Shown here one piece after another: positions 1 to 11,274 of a stretch of DNA of 64,000 nucleotides (the first letter of the stretch is position 1; each line of letters starts with the position of its first letter). The stretch covers positions 144,920,204 to 144,984,203 of the forward strand of contig NC_091126.1 in assembly GCF_040183065.1 (NCBI RefSeq). The letters are read 5' to 3'. Position numbers and translations under genes: made by a program. The notes beneath the pieces were generated by a model. The model saw only the letters and a list, made by a program, of their open reading frames with translations. It did no database searches and was not told the DNA's origin. This DNA is from Periplaneta americana (taxonomy: Eukaryota > Arthropoda > Insecta > Blattodea > Blattidae).

Positions 1-36
1 CAATGCCATAACGACTTACGCTACTGTGAATGTTAA

Positions 37-212
37 GGCTGGTTCACAATAAACCGGGAACGGAAACGAGAACGAGAACGGAAATATTGTTAAAATAAAT
101 GTATTTAAATTGAGTATTCACAATTAACTATTGTGAATCCTCAATTTAAATACATTTACTTTAACATTATTTACGTTCTCGTTTCCGTTCCCGGTTTATT
201 GTGAACCAGCCT
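37..212. mobile_element. TTAA-flanked fold-back MITE
   Basis: Nearly the whole stretch is one inverted repeat. The left end starts GGCTGGTTCACAATAAACCG and the right end is its reverse complement, with a short unpaired centre. TTAA lies at both edges (33-36 and 213-216). TTAA target duplication is typical of piggyBac-type transposition, so this is probably a non-autonomous hitchhiker of that group. There is no coding potential. Confidence 0.75.
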
Positions 213-612
213 TTAATATCGTTGCGGCATAATACGTGGTTTTCCTGTTCATATTCGCTTCGGTTGATTTTGTGTTTATAAATTTTGTTATTATTTCACT
301 CTTCAGAGGCCCTGATGTATTTAGAATCAACATATTTTAGACTCAGACAAAATACAGCAAATTTAAATGGTTTACTTTTGTTAGAGCTGAGACGAGATGT
401 TATGGCATCAACCTGCGCGAAGTTTTAAATTGTCGCCCAGCAGGGTAGAGGAGTGGGGGTTGTTTGGGTTACGGTTCTCAAGCTCAGAGCGGCAGGCATA
501 TCCGTTTCATCTCTTTCAAAAAACATTCGTCTTACCTTAGTATCACCACTTTCCTACTCAAGAGTCCGAAGGTACCTAATGGAATTACGCCCGCTATTCC
601 ATATTTATATTT

Positions 613-1075
613 TTATTCTCCGTCCGAATCAGACGACTGATCTGTGCTAGAATCAGATGTCCCTAGTTTATGGAAATGTTCTCCAAAATACTGTCCATCA
701 CGTGCTTACTTTCAATGTAATTGTTCTCTACTTTCTTCACATAATCATACACTGATATCCATTCTTGGAAGAAGCGATTACAGAGTCGGCCTCTGCTTAT
801 GCGTAGCGTAGAAGTTATAGATGAGTCTTCTTATGACTTCCTCCTCAAAACTGTCTACAGCTGCAACAATATTCTTCTTCGGGTGTGATTTTTTCGGACT
901 GGAGAAAGAATCTGCTGTTCCTGCCTCAACATTTTCCCCTTCTTTCCTGATTTTTGCCAAGGTTCGCTCTGAAATACCAGTGGCAGCCAGTACACGCTTT
1001 TCAATGGAATTGGTATTTCATTTACAGCTTCTTCTGACATGAATTTCCATACATTGTATTCTATTTCATGTCCTT
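613..1075 (-). pseudogene. decayed DDE transposase, copy 1 (internally deleted)
   Basis: Read on the minus strand, the fragment opens with an N-terminal segment (NVWKFMSEEAVNEI). After a one-base slip it continues ATGISERTLAKIRKEG and then DSFEEEVIRRLIYNFYATHK. This is the helix-turn-helix and linker layout of a DDE transposase family I recall as widespread in insects. It then jumps straight to a C-terminal stretch (YDYVKKVENNYIESK, then ENISIN) and an acidic Ser/Asp tail ending in a stop at about 613. The DDE catalytic core is missing, so the copy is internally deleted as well as frameshifted. Related copies lie at 24110-24490, 34222-35765 and 51885-52700. No terminal repeats could be assigned. 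Family membership is from memory of conserved motifs. Confidence 0.6.
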
Positions 1076-1099
1076 GACTATGAACTACTCTATGATTTC

Positions 1100-2180
1100 A
1101 CACCTTAGACAATGCCATAATGAGGGCGCTCAGAAGGACAATGTTTTCAGTATTAGCAATAGCGGTAGTAGCAGAACGATCTGAACACTCGGACTGCTAG
1201 TAACCAACTAACCCAACACCCCTCCAGTTGAGTGTGTGTGGGCGAGTCCAAGCAAACGAACTAAATTGAGTCCCTCGCGCAGGTGCTATAACTTCTCGTC
1301 CGGGCTCTACCTGGTGAACTACGGCTTTGACGAGACGAGCATGAGCAATGTTAGGTATCTGGAACTTTGAAATTATCGGCGGCTCATTCTTTTTGCCGTT
1401 AAGTGTACATGGGAGGCATATGAAAAGCCTGAACAAACCAAACCTAACCTGTCACTGGTCCTCGATCTTATGAAAACTCGCTTATTTCACAGTTCCACAA
1501 TTTGCACAAACATATTTATCGGAAACTACGCTGTCTTGAAAAAAAGAGATGGCATTTTTTCAATATTAAAAAATTGCCCCTTCGAAAATCGCAAAAACCG
1601 TCCAATTTTTAAAATTAAATATTCACAAACCTTACGTTAAAATTGGTGCGCATTGACCAATTGGACATCTAAAAATAGACTGAAAAGATGCAGAACCATG
1701 CATTGACGACGTCGCACAAACCACTGAACGTATATGCCTCTTATACCTTTCGTGTATTCTACCAAAAACATAAAAAAGTGAAATCACAAAAATTAAACAC
1801 AAAAACAGACTATTATTTGACCGCCAATTGACCGTCTTAACAATAAATAAATGCTCTCAAGCCGACATTTACTTAAAAAAACGTGATATTTATATTTTAT
1901 CGACGTTGTCATGACAAGTAACATAATTAGGCCTACCAAGAAATGTAATTGTGAAACTTGTTGCCAATTCGGTTCTTGAAACTGCTATAAAATACTGCAA
2001 ATCGATATAATATCAAAGTAAAAGAAGACTGTTATGCAACCATATGGGTTAAGAAAACCCCAAAATCTGTATATTAATCCAAAATACATGTATATTACCC
2101 GGTAAAGGAACACGGAAATATAGCACTTCTAGCGGGAAAACCACTTTATTAGCAACACTACCTGTGTATATTGATGTATA
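1100..2180. other. no gene recognised
   Basis: This is AT-rich sequence with no coding region that I recognise. A short piece near 1426-1465 (gaacaaaccaaacctaacct) recurs near 56262-56290, so at least part is a dispersed repeat. Confidence 0.5.
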
Positions 2181-2366
2181 ACCACAGTCTATTATATACA
2201 TTCACGAAGCTCAGTACGTAGTAAATATGCATCCATAGATAGTTGCTCACCACTAGGATCGCTAATATCACCTCATTACAGACAATGCGAAATAGTACCA
2301 GCACAGTCTATTGTTCCTAGCACTCTCACTACTCAAGTTTCGTGACTGTATACACTAGACTGTGGT
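2181..2366. mobile_element. MITE family A, copy 1
   Basis: Short non-coding element with inverted ends: ACCACAGTCTATTATATACA on the left and its near complement ending CTAGACTGTGGT on the right. It is flanked by TATA/ATAA. The interior is shared with copies at 9915-10105 and 57676-57860. The ends are shared with the longer element at 54253-55228 and the partial copy at 63121-63240. Confidence 0.75.
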
Positions 2367-2591
2367 ATAATGGTATAATATATGAAGTCATGGACGTAGT
2401 TCATTTCGCTACCACCAGTCACCTATTAGCGTATCGTTTTCAGTGGTTCCCAGACTTTTTTTTTATCGCGGATGCCTTTCTACTCGAAAAAAGATTGACG
2501 GATCCTCAAATTAATTTAAATTAATTCAATTAACTGCTAGATTAATATAGATATAAATTTAATATACCTCCATATTTGTATATTTTACGTA

Positions 2592-2921
2592 TTTAACACA
2601 GAACTGCACGCATTGTATTCTTCACCTGACATAATTAGGAACATTAAATCCAGACGTTTGAGATGGGCAGGGCACTAGGCACGTATGGGCGAATCCAGAA
2701 ATGCATATAGAGTGTTAGTTGGGAGGCCGGAGGGAAAGAGACCTTTGGGGAGGCCAAGACATAGATGGGAAAATAATATTAAAATGGATTTGAGGGAGGT
2801 GGGATATGATGGTAGAGACTGGATTAATCTTGCTCAGGATAGGGACCAATGGCGGGCTTATATGAGGGCGGCAATGAACCTCCGGGTTCCTTAAAAGCCA
2901 TTTGTAGGTAAGTAAGTAATA
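2592..2921 (+). mobile_element. 5'-truncated non-LTR retrotransposon (LINE), 3' end
   Basis: Encodes the C-terminus of a LINE reverse-transcriptase polyprotein: [20 protein letters not shown], an in-frame TAG after WAGH, then SRNAYRVLVGRPEGKRPLGR and a tail ending AAMNLRVP. It is followed by a short 3' UTR and a GTAA-repeat tail (about 2907-2921). It is the same family as the longer minus-strand copy at 12764-15047. The 5' truncation is the usual outcome of target-primed reverse transcription. Confidence 0.85.
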
Positions 2922-2925
2922 TTAC

Positions 2926-3784
2926 CAAGTGCAGATCCCCTGATAAGTGTTGGCGGATCCCACTCTGGAAATCACTGGTTTACGTGTTAGGCTACAGATT
3001 GAAGTTAAAATTATTGCCGGAGAGGTCTAGCATGCATTCTATCGTTGAATCAACGCTGCCATGGTTGAGAAATTACACTTAAAAAAGAATTTCTGCACTA
3101 CGCGTAAAATGCATAGTTTGTCACAAATGTAAAAAAAAAAAAATGTAATGAATTCAAAACTTGCTGTAATACATCGAAGTATTGAATTTTCACTCGGTTT
3201 CCAGGCTACCAACGTGCATTACTTGCGGTAATTCGTTCTAGCTTGTCATATTGTTTTCATTTCTTCTATCCTTTGAAACGCTGCGCCGGCAACACAGTGT
3301 TTCCGCGCTTTATTAGCTACACGCCATGTCGATAGAGGTCCCCGAGTTTACTAGTCATCAAAGGCTGCCGACCTTTTTCATTGTGTGTATTTTGTCATTG
3401 TATTTCTCACAGTTCCCATCGGCATATTTTGTCTTTATATATTTGACGAACACATGTCATTGTGGTAACGGATAGCATAGGCGCCGACTTCTTTGAAATA
3501 TTGGGCAGGAGGAGGACAGGACTCTGCGCAAGTCTGAGTAAACTTTAATTACTCTTTCTCTAACTTTCTTTACGTATTTTTCATAAAATAACATTGTCTG
3601 ATTTTTAATATAGTACACATGGTAATTGTTTAACGCAAGTTGATTTAAAACGACGGCTCTTATAAACACTATATTTTCCCTTTTACTGTTTTGCTCACCC
3701 TTCGTTGATCCTTGCGGCGATGATGGCCATGAGCTATTTATTAGTTTCACTGCACAAGGTCAACTGAAGAATTGTTTAAGCTTA
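2926..3784. other. no gene recognised
   Basis: No recognisable gene. A motif at about 3477-3495 (cataggcgccgacttcttt) resembles a hAT-type terminal inverted repeat, but I could not find a partner end. Confidence 0.4.
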
Positions 3785-4345
3785 TAAATTGAATTAATCT
3801 ACTTCATATGAATTGTATAGCTTAACGAAAATAAGTTTGTAAATTGAACTAATTTGATTGTATATGTTTGTATAGTTTGGCTGATGAATTGTATATGTTC
3901 TTAAAATGATTACTAGTCTGTGTAGCTCTACTGATGAATTGTATATAGACTTACTGTAAATTGAATGGTAATATGTATAGCTCAACTGATGAATTGTTTA
4001 TGATTATAAATTGAATTAATCTACTTGATATTAATTGCACAAATTTGTATAGCTTAATGAAAGTATGCTACTTTGTATTGTATATATTTGTATAGTTTTG
4101 GCCGATGAATTGTATATGCTTTAAATTGAATAGTAATCTATATAGCTCTACTGATAAATTGTTTGTGTTTGTAATTTGAAGTAGTTTGCATGATATGTAT
4201 TATCAATTTCTGTATATCACAACTGGTTGAATTGTTTATGCCTTAAATTTAATTAAATTGTTTTGTATTATAATATAGCTCAACTTATGAATGATCGTTT
4301 GCGTTTGTAAATTTAATAATCTGATTGGCTATGTATTGTATACTT
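3785..4345. repeat. diverged AT-rich tandem repeat, probably a LINE 3' region
   Basis: About seven or eight diverged copies of a unit of roughly 70-80 bp, each containing words such as AACTGATGAATTGTTTATG followed by TATAAATTGAATTAATCTAC. A SINE interrupts the downstream part. The sequence then continues to a LINE-type 3' end at 4651-4822, so the array is probably the repetitive 3' UTR of that LINE. Confidence 0.55.
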
Positions 4346-4650
4346 TTAGTAGAGCCATCGATGTAGCTCAGTCGGCAGACTCGCTGGGCTGCTGATCCGG
4401 AGCTGCGTTCGGGCTTGGGTTGGATCCCCCTTTGGACTTTGGTTTCTTCCGAGGTTTTCCCCAGCCGTGGGACTGAAGCCGGATGGTCTATGGCGAGTCC
4501 TTGGCATCAACCCCTTTGATTTGATTACCCCCTTTGATTTGATTACCTGGTTGGGTTTTTCCGAGGTTTCCCCCACCGAAAAGGCAAATGCCGGGTAATA
4601 TTTTGGCGAATCCTCGGACATCATCTCATCTCACTACATCTCGCCAAAAT
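4346..4650 (+). mobile_element. tRNA-derived SINE
   Basis: The 5' head resembles a tRNA with an A-box-like GTAGCTCAGTCGGCAGACT and a B-box-like region near 4415 (TGGGTTGGATCC). It is followed by the body CTTCCGAGGTTTTCCCCAGCC. A duplicated GGTTTTTCCGAGGTTT block near 4550 suggests an internal rearrangement. A clean copy of the same body is at 24712-24945. Confidence 0.7.
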
Positions 4651-4822
4651 GTAAAAAAATTGTACAAAATTGTAGAAATTGTAGAAAATTACTAAATTGT
4701 AAAACTATAAAAATTTGTAAAAATTGTAATTGTAATATTGTAAAATGTTGACATGTTCCACATCTAAAGCTTCATTGCTCATGTAAGATCTATGGAATAA
4801 AATAAATGAATGAATGAATGAA
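4651..4822 (+). mobile_element. LINE 3' terminus with TGAA-repeat tail
   Basis: AT-rich 3' UTR ending TTGACATGTTCCACATCT and then GATCTATGGAATAAAATAAA, followed by (TGAA)n. The same 3' end signature closes the LINE fragment at 20600-20945, which supports a common family (Jockey/CR1-like by its RT C-terminus). Confidence 0.6.
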
Positions 4823-4918
4823 ACCCAATTTATCAGTGTCTCTTCCATTCATTGCAACCTATTTTGGACAGTTTTATTTTTGTTAATGTATCGATTATCA
4901 ATATTTACACCTACAGTG

Positions 4919-6166
4919 CAGTAGCGGATGGTGGGTTTGAAAGTTGAGGAGGCCAAGACGTGAATGATGAGAGTATAAAAATATAAGGCCTGTGACGTAT
5001 CTCATTACCAAGTGCATAATTCATAGATTTTAAGAAATTAAAATTAGTTTTTCAATTTATGTTTTAGGATATTAAATCTTATGTTTAGGAATTTATATGA
5101 TTTTATGGGGGGAAAAAAAAAAATTAACAACATATTGTTAATATTATTATAACGGCTTGGTAAACATTGCCTCTCTTTAGGATACTCCAAGTCCTAACCT
5201 ACGAATTAGGTCCTTGTAGATCATATTGAATTTAATAATGATACTCTTTGCTACATAAAATGAACAAGAAAAGGAGTATTTCGAGAGTAACGAGATAGCA
5301 ACAAAATTGATTCGAACCTAAGAATCCGGGGCTTACTTATTACCATTACATTGTCTAATTTTACAGCAAATTAACTGGACGTTCCTCTTTCTTTGCAAAC
5401 TAATCGAATAGATCACAACATACTGAATAACTGCTATTAGAAGAAGCCAGAGTCAAATCTGCATTTGTTTCTAAACTCTCGATATATTTAAAATACTGTA
5501 TAAGTAAATACATCTGGTAACACAAAAGAATAAAATAACAAGAACACCCGCAAACAAGAGAAAATCTAACAACATAAATGAAAACTTTTACGCAGGGAGA
5601 GAAAACTAACAACACGTGACTCAATTTTCTAAAACCAAGAAGAGAGAAAGAGAGAGAACTTCCCAATGCAGCCGAAACCAGCCTTGAGTATAAGCAGTAC
5701 AGTTGTCAGCGGTGGGTAGGACGTCTCCAAATCGGCTCCCCTCGCGCGTTCTAGTCAAGTTTAAACACTCTTCTAACCAGCTATCTTATTGGTTGAACTG
5801 CTGTTGTCATGGTTACCGGGGAGTAGCGTCATGTAGCAGACTCCTTTCTCTCGCTCTCTCATAGACACTGCAGGCTGCTAGATGTCGACTATACAGGTTA
5901 CTGCGCTAGCTGTTATTTTTCAGTACGAATTATTTGTACTATCTACAGTATAGCGAGCGGGCATCACCAACTGGATGTGGTCGACTTTACGTAACTTACA
6001 TCTTAGTCGTAGTGAATAGTAAAATTAATATAAAAGGAAATATTCGTCATTTGCTATAACTTGTCTGTGATTTTAATTCAGCTGAAATTATTACTGCCAT
6101 ATTATGTTCTGGTAAAATATTAAGGGAGGCACGGCCTCCCTTGCCTCCCCTGAAAATCCGCCGCTG
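4919..6166. mobile_element. non-autonomous hAT element 1
   Basis: The ends read CAGTAGCGGATGG... and ...AAAATCCGCCGCTG, a hAT-type inverted repeat. It is flanked by a perfect 8-bp duplication CTACAGTG (4911-4918 and 6167-6174). There is no recognisable transposase. Both edges and long interior blocks match the second element at 7831-9423. Confidence 0.9.
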
Positions 6167-6484
6167 CTACAGTGCAGTCACTGACCACTTAACAAACACA
6201 CCCGCGATGACGTTCATCACATAAACTGAATGTTAAAAACAGTTACTTTTAAATTTTGCAACAAGTTTAGTTGTTTATGAAAAATTTTGAACATTAATAA
6301 TAATTTTTTAATTGATATTAGGCAAAAATACAGTCGAATACACTGTTAATTCCGTACTATTTCTGCTTGGTAATAGTAGTGGGGTGTGTTTTGCAGACCT
6401 GTGATTTTGTCGCTGTGATAGTTTTGTCACTGGTTCCAACTGTGACAATAATTCCGAAGTCACTGCTCCGACAAATCGCCAACT

Positions 6485-6705
6485 CAGACCGATACGTGGC
6501 ATGCCTGACCGGGCCTGGGTTCAAATCCTGGGTTAGGACAAGTTACTTGGTTGAGGCTTTTTCTGGGGTTTCCTCTCAACTCATTAAGAACAAATGCTGG
6601 ATAACTTTCGGTGCTGGACCCTTGATTCATTTCACCGACACTATCACCTTTATCTCATTCAGACACTAAATAACCAAAGTTGTTGATAAAGCGTCGTAAA
6701 AACCA
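6485..6705 (+). mobile_element. tRNA-derived SINE
   Basis: Contains a degenerate Pol III B box (GGGTTCAAATCCTGGG) followed by the SINE body GTTACTTGGTTGAGGC..., ending at GCGTCGTAAAAACCAATTAA. It is the same family as the copy at 42917-43177. The 5' head is poorly preserved. Confidence 0.75.
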
Positions 6706-7289
6706 ATTAAAAATGCATATAATTATTATTGACCTCTAATTAATACGTGATAAGAGTTTTTATCTCCCAGAATAGATTAGCATCCAACTAATGCTAGGTT
6801 TCGGTGATGAGGCTTTATAAATCAATAAATTCGGCGAGAAATTTGCTCGGCATTAATCTGATGTCTGACATTTTCTACTGAATGCAAGTCGAAAAATGCA
6901 TCCACACACTCTTTCTTGCATAACGACTAGTTGGAACTCTCACAGAAAAAATAACTGGACTTTGCAATGAAGGCACACATTTGCATTGAAAAAAAAAACA
7001 CACACTCACCCCCCCCCCCCCTTTCCATTACAACTTAAGACTGTACAAGCAAAATGATCGACAAGCATGAGTATGTGTCAGGTCTAACATTTTCATTGCA
7101 GCAGCTAGTCCTCTCTGTATTTGAAATACTGGTAACTATTTTTGGCTTATGCCCTAGTTCCTTCTTTCAAACAAATTAATAATTATTTTTTAACATGAGA
7201 AGTCTGTCTTCGAATTTTATTAATTTTATTGTGGACGGTGCCTCTGGCTCTGTAAGTTGAGGGGACAGAAAGTGTCTTGCCCCTTTGTG
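6706..7289. other. no gene recognised
   Basis: AT-rich sequence with a short A-run, a CA-rich stretch and a 12-base C-run near 7011-7022. No coding or repeat family is recognised. Confidence 0.4.
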
Positions 7290-7560
7290 ATAGATGTCTT
7301 TGTGCATATTGACAACGAAACTAAGTATTTGAAATGTGATAACCAAAATTCTATTACAAATAACCTGAAAATCAATGATATGCAAATTTCTCAAGTCAAT
7401 GAATTTAAATATCTGGGAACAATATTAAATGGCAATAACTCGATAGAAGATGAAATTAAAGAACGAATTACCAATGGTAACAGAGCCTATTTCGCCAACC
7501 AAAGCTTATTTAAATTTCGTATCAAGGAAACCATAAATTAAGTTGTGTAGAATTTTATCA
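7290..7560 (+). pseudogene. LINE reverse transcriptase C-terminal fragment
   Basis: Translates as LKINDMQISQVNEFKYLGTI, then IEDEIKERITNGNRAYFAN. This is the conserved region downstream of the YADD box in many insect LINE RTs (V.EFKYLG..I followed by EI..RI..GNRAYF). It stops after KETIN. Short and isolated, so a dead fragment. Confidence 0.75.
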
Positions 7561-7830
7561 CGTATAGCAGAAGAAAAAGAAGTTTTTAAAGCTATGGTGT
7601 CAAGCCCAAAATACAAATTCAAGAAATGAATTTTTAACACTGAAGCAACATTGTGTTTCTCAAAATTGTTTTTTGCTCATATGTATGTCACGAGTATGTA
7701 TACAGGTCAGTAAAAAACAACTGTTTCCTTAGCAGATTCTGTATTTAATATATTTTATATTCATCCAAACTTCTGTAAATAAAGTGGCTGGTAATTTTAT
7801 TTACCTGAGTTGGCAATCCTAATCACAATG

Positions 7831-9423
7831 CAGTGGCAAATGGTGGGTTTGAATGTTGTGGAGGCCAAGACGTGAATGATGAGAGGTTGCATTTTATGTA
7901 TTGAAAAATATAGGGTCTGTCACGTACCTCATTACTATTACATACTTGTACAGAAAATTCACTCGACGATCGTCCTCCTTTGCAAATCGATCAATTAGAT
8001 CACAACATACTGAACAACTACTTCTAGAAGAAACTAGAGACAAATCTGCAATTATTTCTAAACTATCAATATATTTAATATACTGTATAAATAAATATAA
8101 AATAAGAGAAACACCTGCAAATGAGAGAAAATACCCACCAACATAAAACAAAACTTTTATGCACGGAGACAAAACTAACAATACATGACGTCATTTTTCT
8201 CAAACCAAGAAAAGAGAGAGGGGGAGGGAGAGGGCAAGAGGCCGAAAAGGGGAAAGTAAAATAACCTTGCAGCTTAAAAGGCATGATAAGGTACATGTAA
8301 ATGAATAGAAAACCTATATTACGTTTTGTGATTAAATGCACTTTTAATTAGAAAATTAAGTTTAAAGCTTCAGCAGTCTGGAAACATCATCGCTAATACA
8401 CTCTACTCATGATGCAGATGTAAGAGGACAACGAACTCTGTGAGTCTCCGTACATAAGCTGCATTCTGCCGAGACATTGCCACTCGTTTGCTTCATGCAA
8501 TGGCTGGAATTTTTATTTGTTATTTTAAATACATTTTTACGAAAGCCACTTACACTATTGAAATATGCCAGAGGGGTGAATAATTCTCTAATAGATTGCC
8601 TATCGATTTGGACAAAAATCACGATTCTACTCATAATAGTTACCCAATATGAGATTGTTAAACATTGGAGAAAAAACATTTTTTTTTTCAGAAAAAAACT
8701 ATGAACTTTCTGCCAATATGATGTAGTTTTTTGTTACATATAACACGAGGTATTCGCTCTGGAAATCTGCAAGGCTATTTCACTTCCACCCTGTGTATAT
8801 ATACAGCAGGTGACATTAGTCTTATACTTGTCAGTGGCTAGCCACAAATTGAGTAGGCTTTCTCCAAATGTGCCTCCTCTCACAGTTTCTAGTTAGGTTT
8901 AAACACTCCGCTGCTATTTTCATGTTTACCAGGGAGGAGAGTCATATAGTTGCCTCTGCTGTCCCACTCTCCCATAGACACTGCAGGCTGCTCAGTGTTG
9001 AATGTACAGATTACAGCACTATTTGTTTTTTTTTTTCGGTACAAAGTATTTGTACTATCTATAGCAGCGTTGTCAGACACAGCCTAAACGGAGCGGAGCG
9101 CTCCACTATAACTCGTTGCGTGCTCCGGTGCTTCCACAGACATAAGCAAGTTCACGCTCCGACTGGACGTCTCTAGCACCACAACCGGTTTCGGAGCTTA
9201 CAACTCTGACACTACTGATGGGGGGGGGGGGGGGGCTTGACGTATCTTATTCATTTTATTTGTATTGAACAGTAAAATTATTATAAAAGGAAAAGTGTCC
9301 ATCACTCACTATAACTTGTGTATGATATTAATTGGGCTGGAATGAATAATGTCAAATAGTATTCTGATAAAAAATATTAGGAGAGGCACGGCCTCCCTTG
9401 TGTCCCCTGAAAATCCTCCACTG
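7831..9423. mobile_element. non-autonomous hAT element 2
   Basis: The ends CAGTGGCAAATGGTGGG and AAAATCCTCCACTG are hAT-type. The flanking 8-bp duplication TCACAATG is perfect (7823-7830 and 9424-9431). It is homologous to element 1 at both ends and over several interior blocks. It is longer because of extra sequence around 8300-8770, which includes a T-run and may be a further insertion. A G-run of 16 lies near 9220. Confidence 0.9.
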
Positions 9424-9914
9424 TCACAATGTCATTTTGAAAACTTAGTTAATTGAACCATACTCCATTACTGTGTTTGTAGCAATAACAATAATAAATA
9501 TAATCTCATTTTACTTAAAGAAAAGTGGTGTTAGTGTTAAATTAACACTAGTATTTTGTCACTTTGGGCATTAAACTTCTCGAGAATTTCTTTTTTACCC
9601 CCAATTGACCAGTGACCTTCTGAAATCCCATCAGTGCTAAATTTTTTCCTCTCAATACACTGGAGTTAAGGCTGGTCAATTCTTGTGAGAGTAGAAAAAT
9701 TTACTTCACATGTGGCTGTGTTACATCCAAAAGTTCTTGCCATTGCTAGCAATTTGTACATGTTTGGAAATGCTTCTTTTTCATTAGACTAAATTTCTTC
9801 TTCCTGTTTCTGTACTTTTCATTTCATTCTGAAATGTAGTTGCTCGCCAAAATTATTTCCTCAATTTGTGGTACATATGTAAATGTTGATCTTATTGAAG
9901 AGATGGAGGTTTGA

Positions 9915-10105
9915 GCACAATCTAGTATAGCCTGTACAGTCACGAAGCTCAATACGTAGGAAATATGCATCTATAGATAGTTGCTAACCACTAGGATCAC
10001 TACTATCGCCTCATCATAGACAATGCGAAATTGTACCGGCACAGTCTATTGTTCCTAGTACCCTCAACAACTCAAGCTTCGTGACTGTATATACTAGACT
10101 GTAGT
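9915..10105. mobile_element. MITE family A, copy 2
   Basis: The interior matches copy 1 (GTTGCTAACCACTAGGATCA and CAATGCGAAATTGTACCGGC), with ends near GCACAATCTAGTATAG and CTAGACTGTAGT. It is slightly more diverged than copy 1. Confidence 0.75.
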
Positions 10106-10233
10106 TTGAGCTTGTGGGAGTTGTGGGGAATAAAATGTTACAGAACAGGTTTTCTCTCATCAGTTTTATTGTTCATGCCATTCTTAAACTCATTACTAAT
10201 AACTATTTAACACTTGATATGATGTAATGCATA

Positions 10234-10724
10234 CAGTAATCCCCCCTTATCTGCAGACTCTGTCCACAGATTGAGTTATCCACATATATAGGTCATTCGT
10301 TATTTCGTGAAACCAAATGCTTGTGTGCACTGTAGCTCATAGTAGGAACTTTATTTTTGGTGTAAGTGAGCTAGCTACCTGCAAGTGAAAGTGTAGTGAG
10401 GGAGGGAAGCTTTCCAGTCCATTTCTTTCCCCTTACGTGCAGGTAGGTTTCACGAGATACCGAATGGCCTGTAAACTTGGAGACTTTTTTAACGTATTAT
10501 AGCTCCTAGCATATCTGAACATTTTTATAGAAAATTTAAATTTAGTTATTCATAGACTGTGGTAATATCAATTACCAACACTTACCATACTGTCCTTAAT
10601 GACATTAACCTCACTTATACTTTCCACTGTTATGTACTGCAGTGTACAATAGGATATTTATAGGGTTCTATATTACTCATGGTAGGTTTTGGAACGTATC
10701 CCCTTAGGATAGGGGATGATTACT
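10234..10724. mobile_element. pogo/Tigger-like MITE
   Basis: The left end CAGTAATCCCCCCTTATCTG is preceded by TA. The right end (AGGATAGGGGATGATTACTA) is an imperfect reverse complement and is followed by TA. CAGT-type ends with TA duplications fit pogo-group elements. There is no transposase. A smaller inverted-repeat element is inserted at 10291-10470. Confidence 0.5.
10291..10470. mobile_element. small inverted-repeat element nested in the pogo-like MITE
   Basis: The ends GGTCATTCGTTATTTCGTGA and TCACGAGATACCGAATGGCC are imperfect reverse complements over about 24 bp, with a non-coding interior. Confidence 0.55.
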
Positions 10725-10858
10725 ATACTCTAGTTTTTACTTTAAGATATTGCTTCCTTATGAGTCACCAGCTGTTTTGTTTGTTTAAAACTGAAGACTG
10801 CATGAGGCTAACCATAATGGCTGCAATCTGTATTTATAGCAATTTTATTTTTGCACAG

Positions 10859-10928
10859 GTGTATCCTATGTGGTAGATCTATGTGCAGTACCTGGTGGTT
10901 GGAGTCAAGTAATTTTGCAGAGATTAGG
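10859..10928 (+). CDS. FTSJ1: FTSJ1/Trm7-like tRNA 2'-O-methyltransferase, internal exon (SAM motif I)
   Basis: First FTSJ1 exon in the window. FTSJ1/Trm7 enzymes methylate the ribose 2'-OH of anticodon-loop nucleotides 32 and 34 of certain tRNAs in the cytoplasm, using S-adenosylmethionine, with a partner protein for each site. The exon translates as VSYVVDLCAVPGGWSQVILQ then RL. DLCAVPGGW is the glycine-rich SAM-binding motif I (human DLCAAPGSW). The acceptor is TTTTTGCACAG and the donor is GTAAGT. The exon enters with two bases of a Gly codon and leaves with GG, which the next exon completes as Gly. The upstream exon with the start codon and the first catalytic Lys of the K-D-K-E tetrad was not found between 1 and 10858. 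Insects have paralogues for positions 32 and 34; I cannot say which this is. Confidence 0.9.
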
Positions 10929-11274
10929 GTAAGTGCAGATGTGAATGGAGCACACAGTAGTCCTCTTTTAAATTTTCGGTGCAATCTTTGCATTGAAATG
11001 TCTTAAAATGTGGGTAAAATGAATTTTTTTTTTTCAATATTTCTTTTTAAACTAGTTGGATTATTTGGTCCTGTTTGGTGTAAAAATAATAGGTGGATTA
11101 TTACAGCTACTTCTGTTCAAAGACACGTATCCAAAATACACTTTTAAAAATTCAAAAGCTCGAGATTAGAACTCTGTATATTAAAAAAGTTACTGTCTTT
11201 TGCATAATCTGTAAAAGAGAATTATTAGAAATAGTCTAGAATATTTCTTATTAAAGATAAAATTTAAGAGCTCA

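Noticed and set aside
402-1120. Possible short inverted ends (ttatggcat / atgccataa) around DDE copy 1
   Set aside because: Only nine bases, one end lies inside unrelated sequence, and no target duplication is seen.
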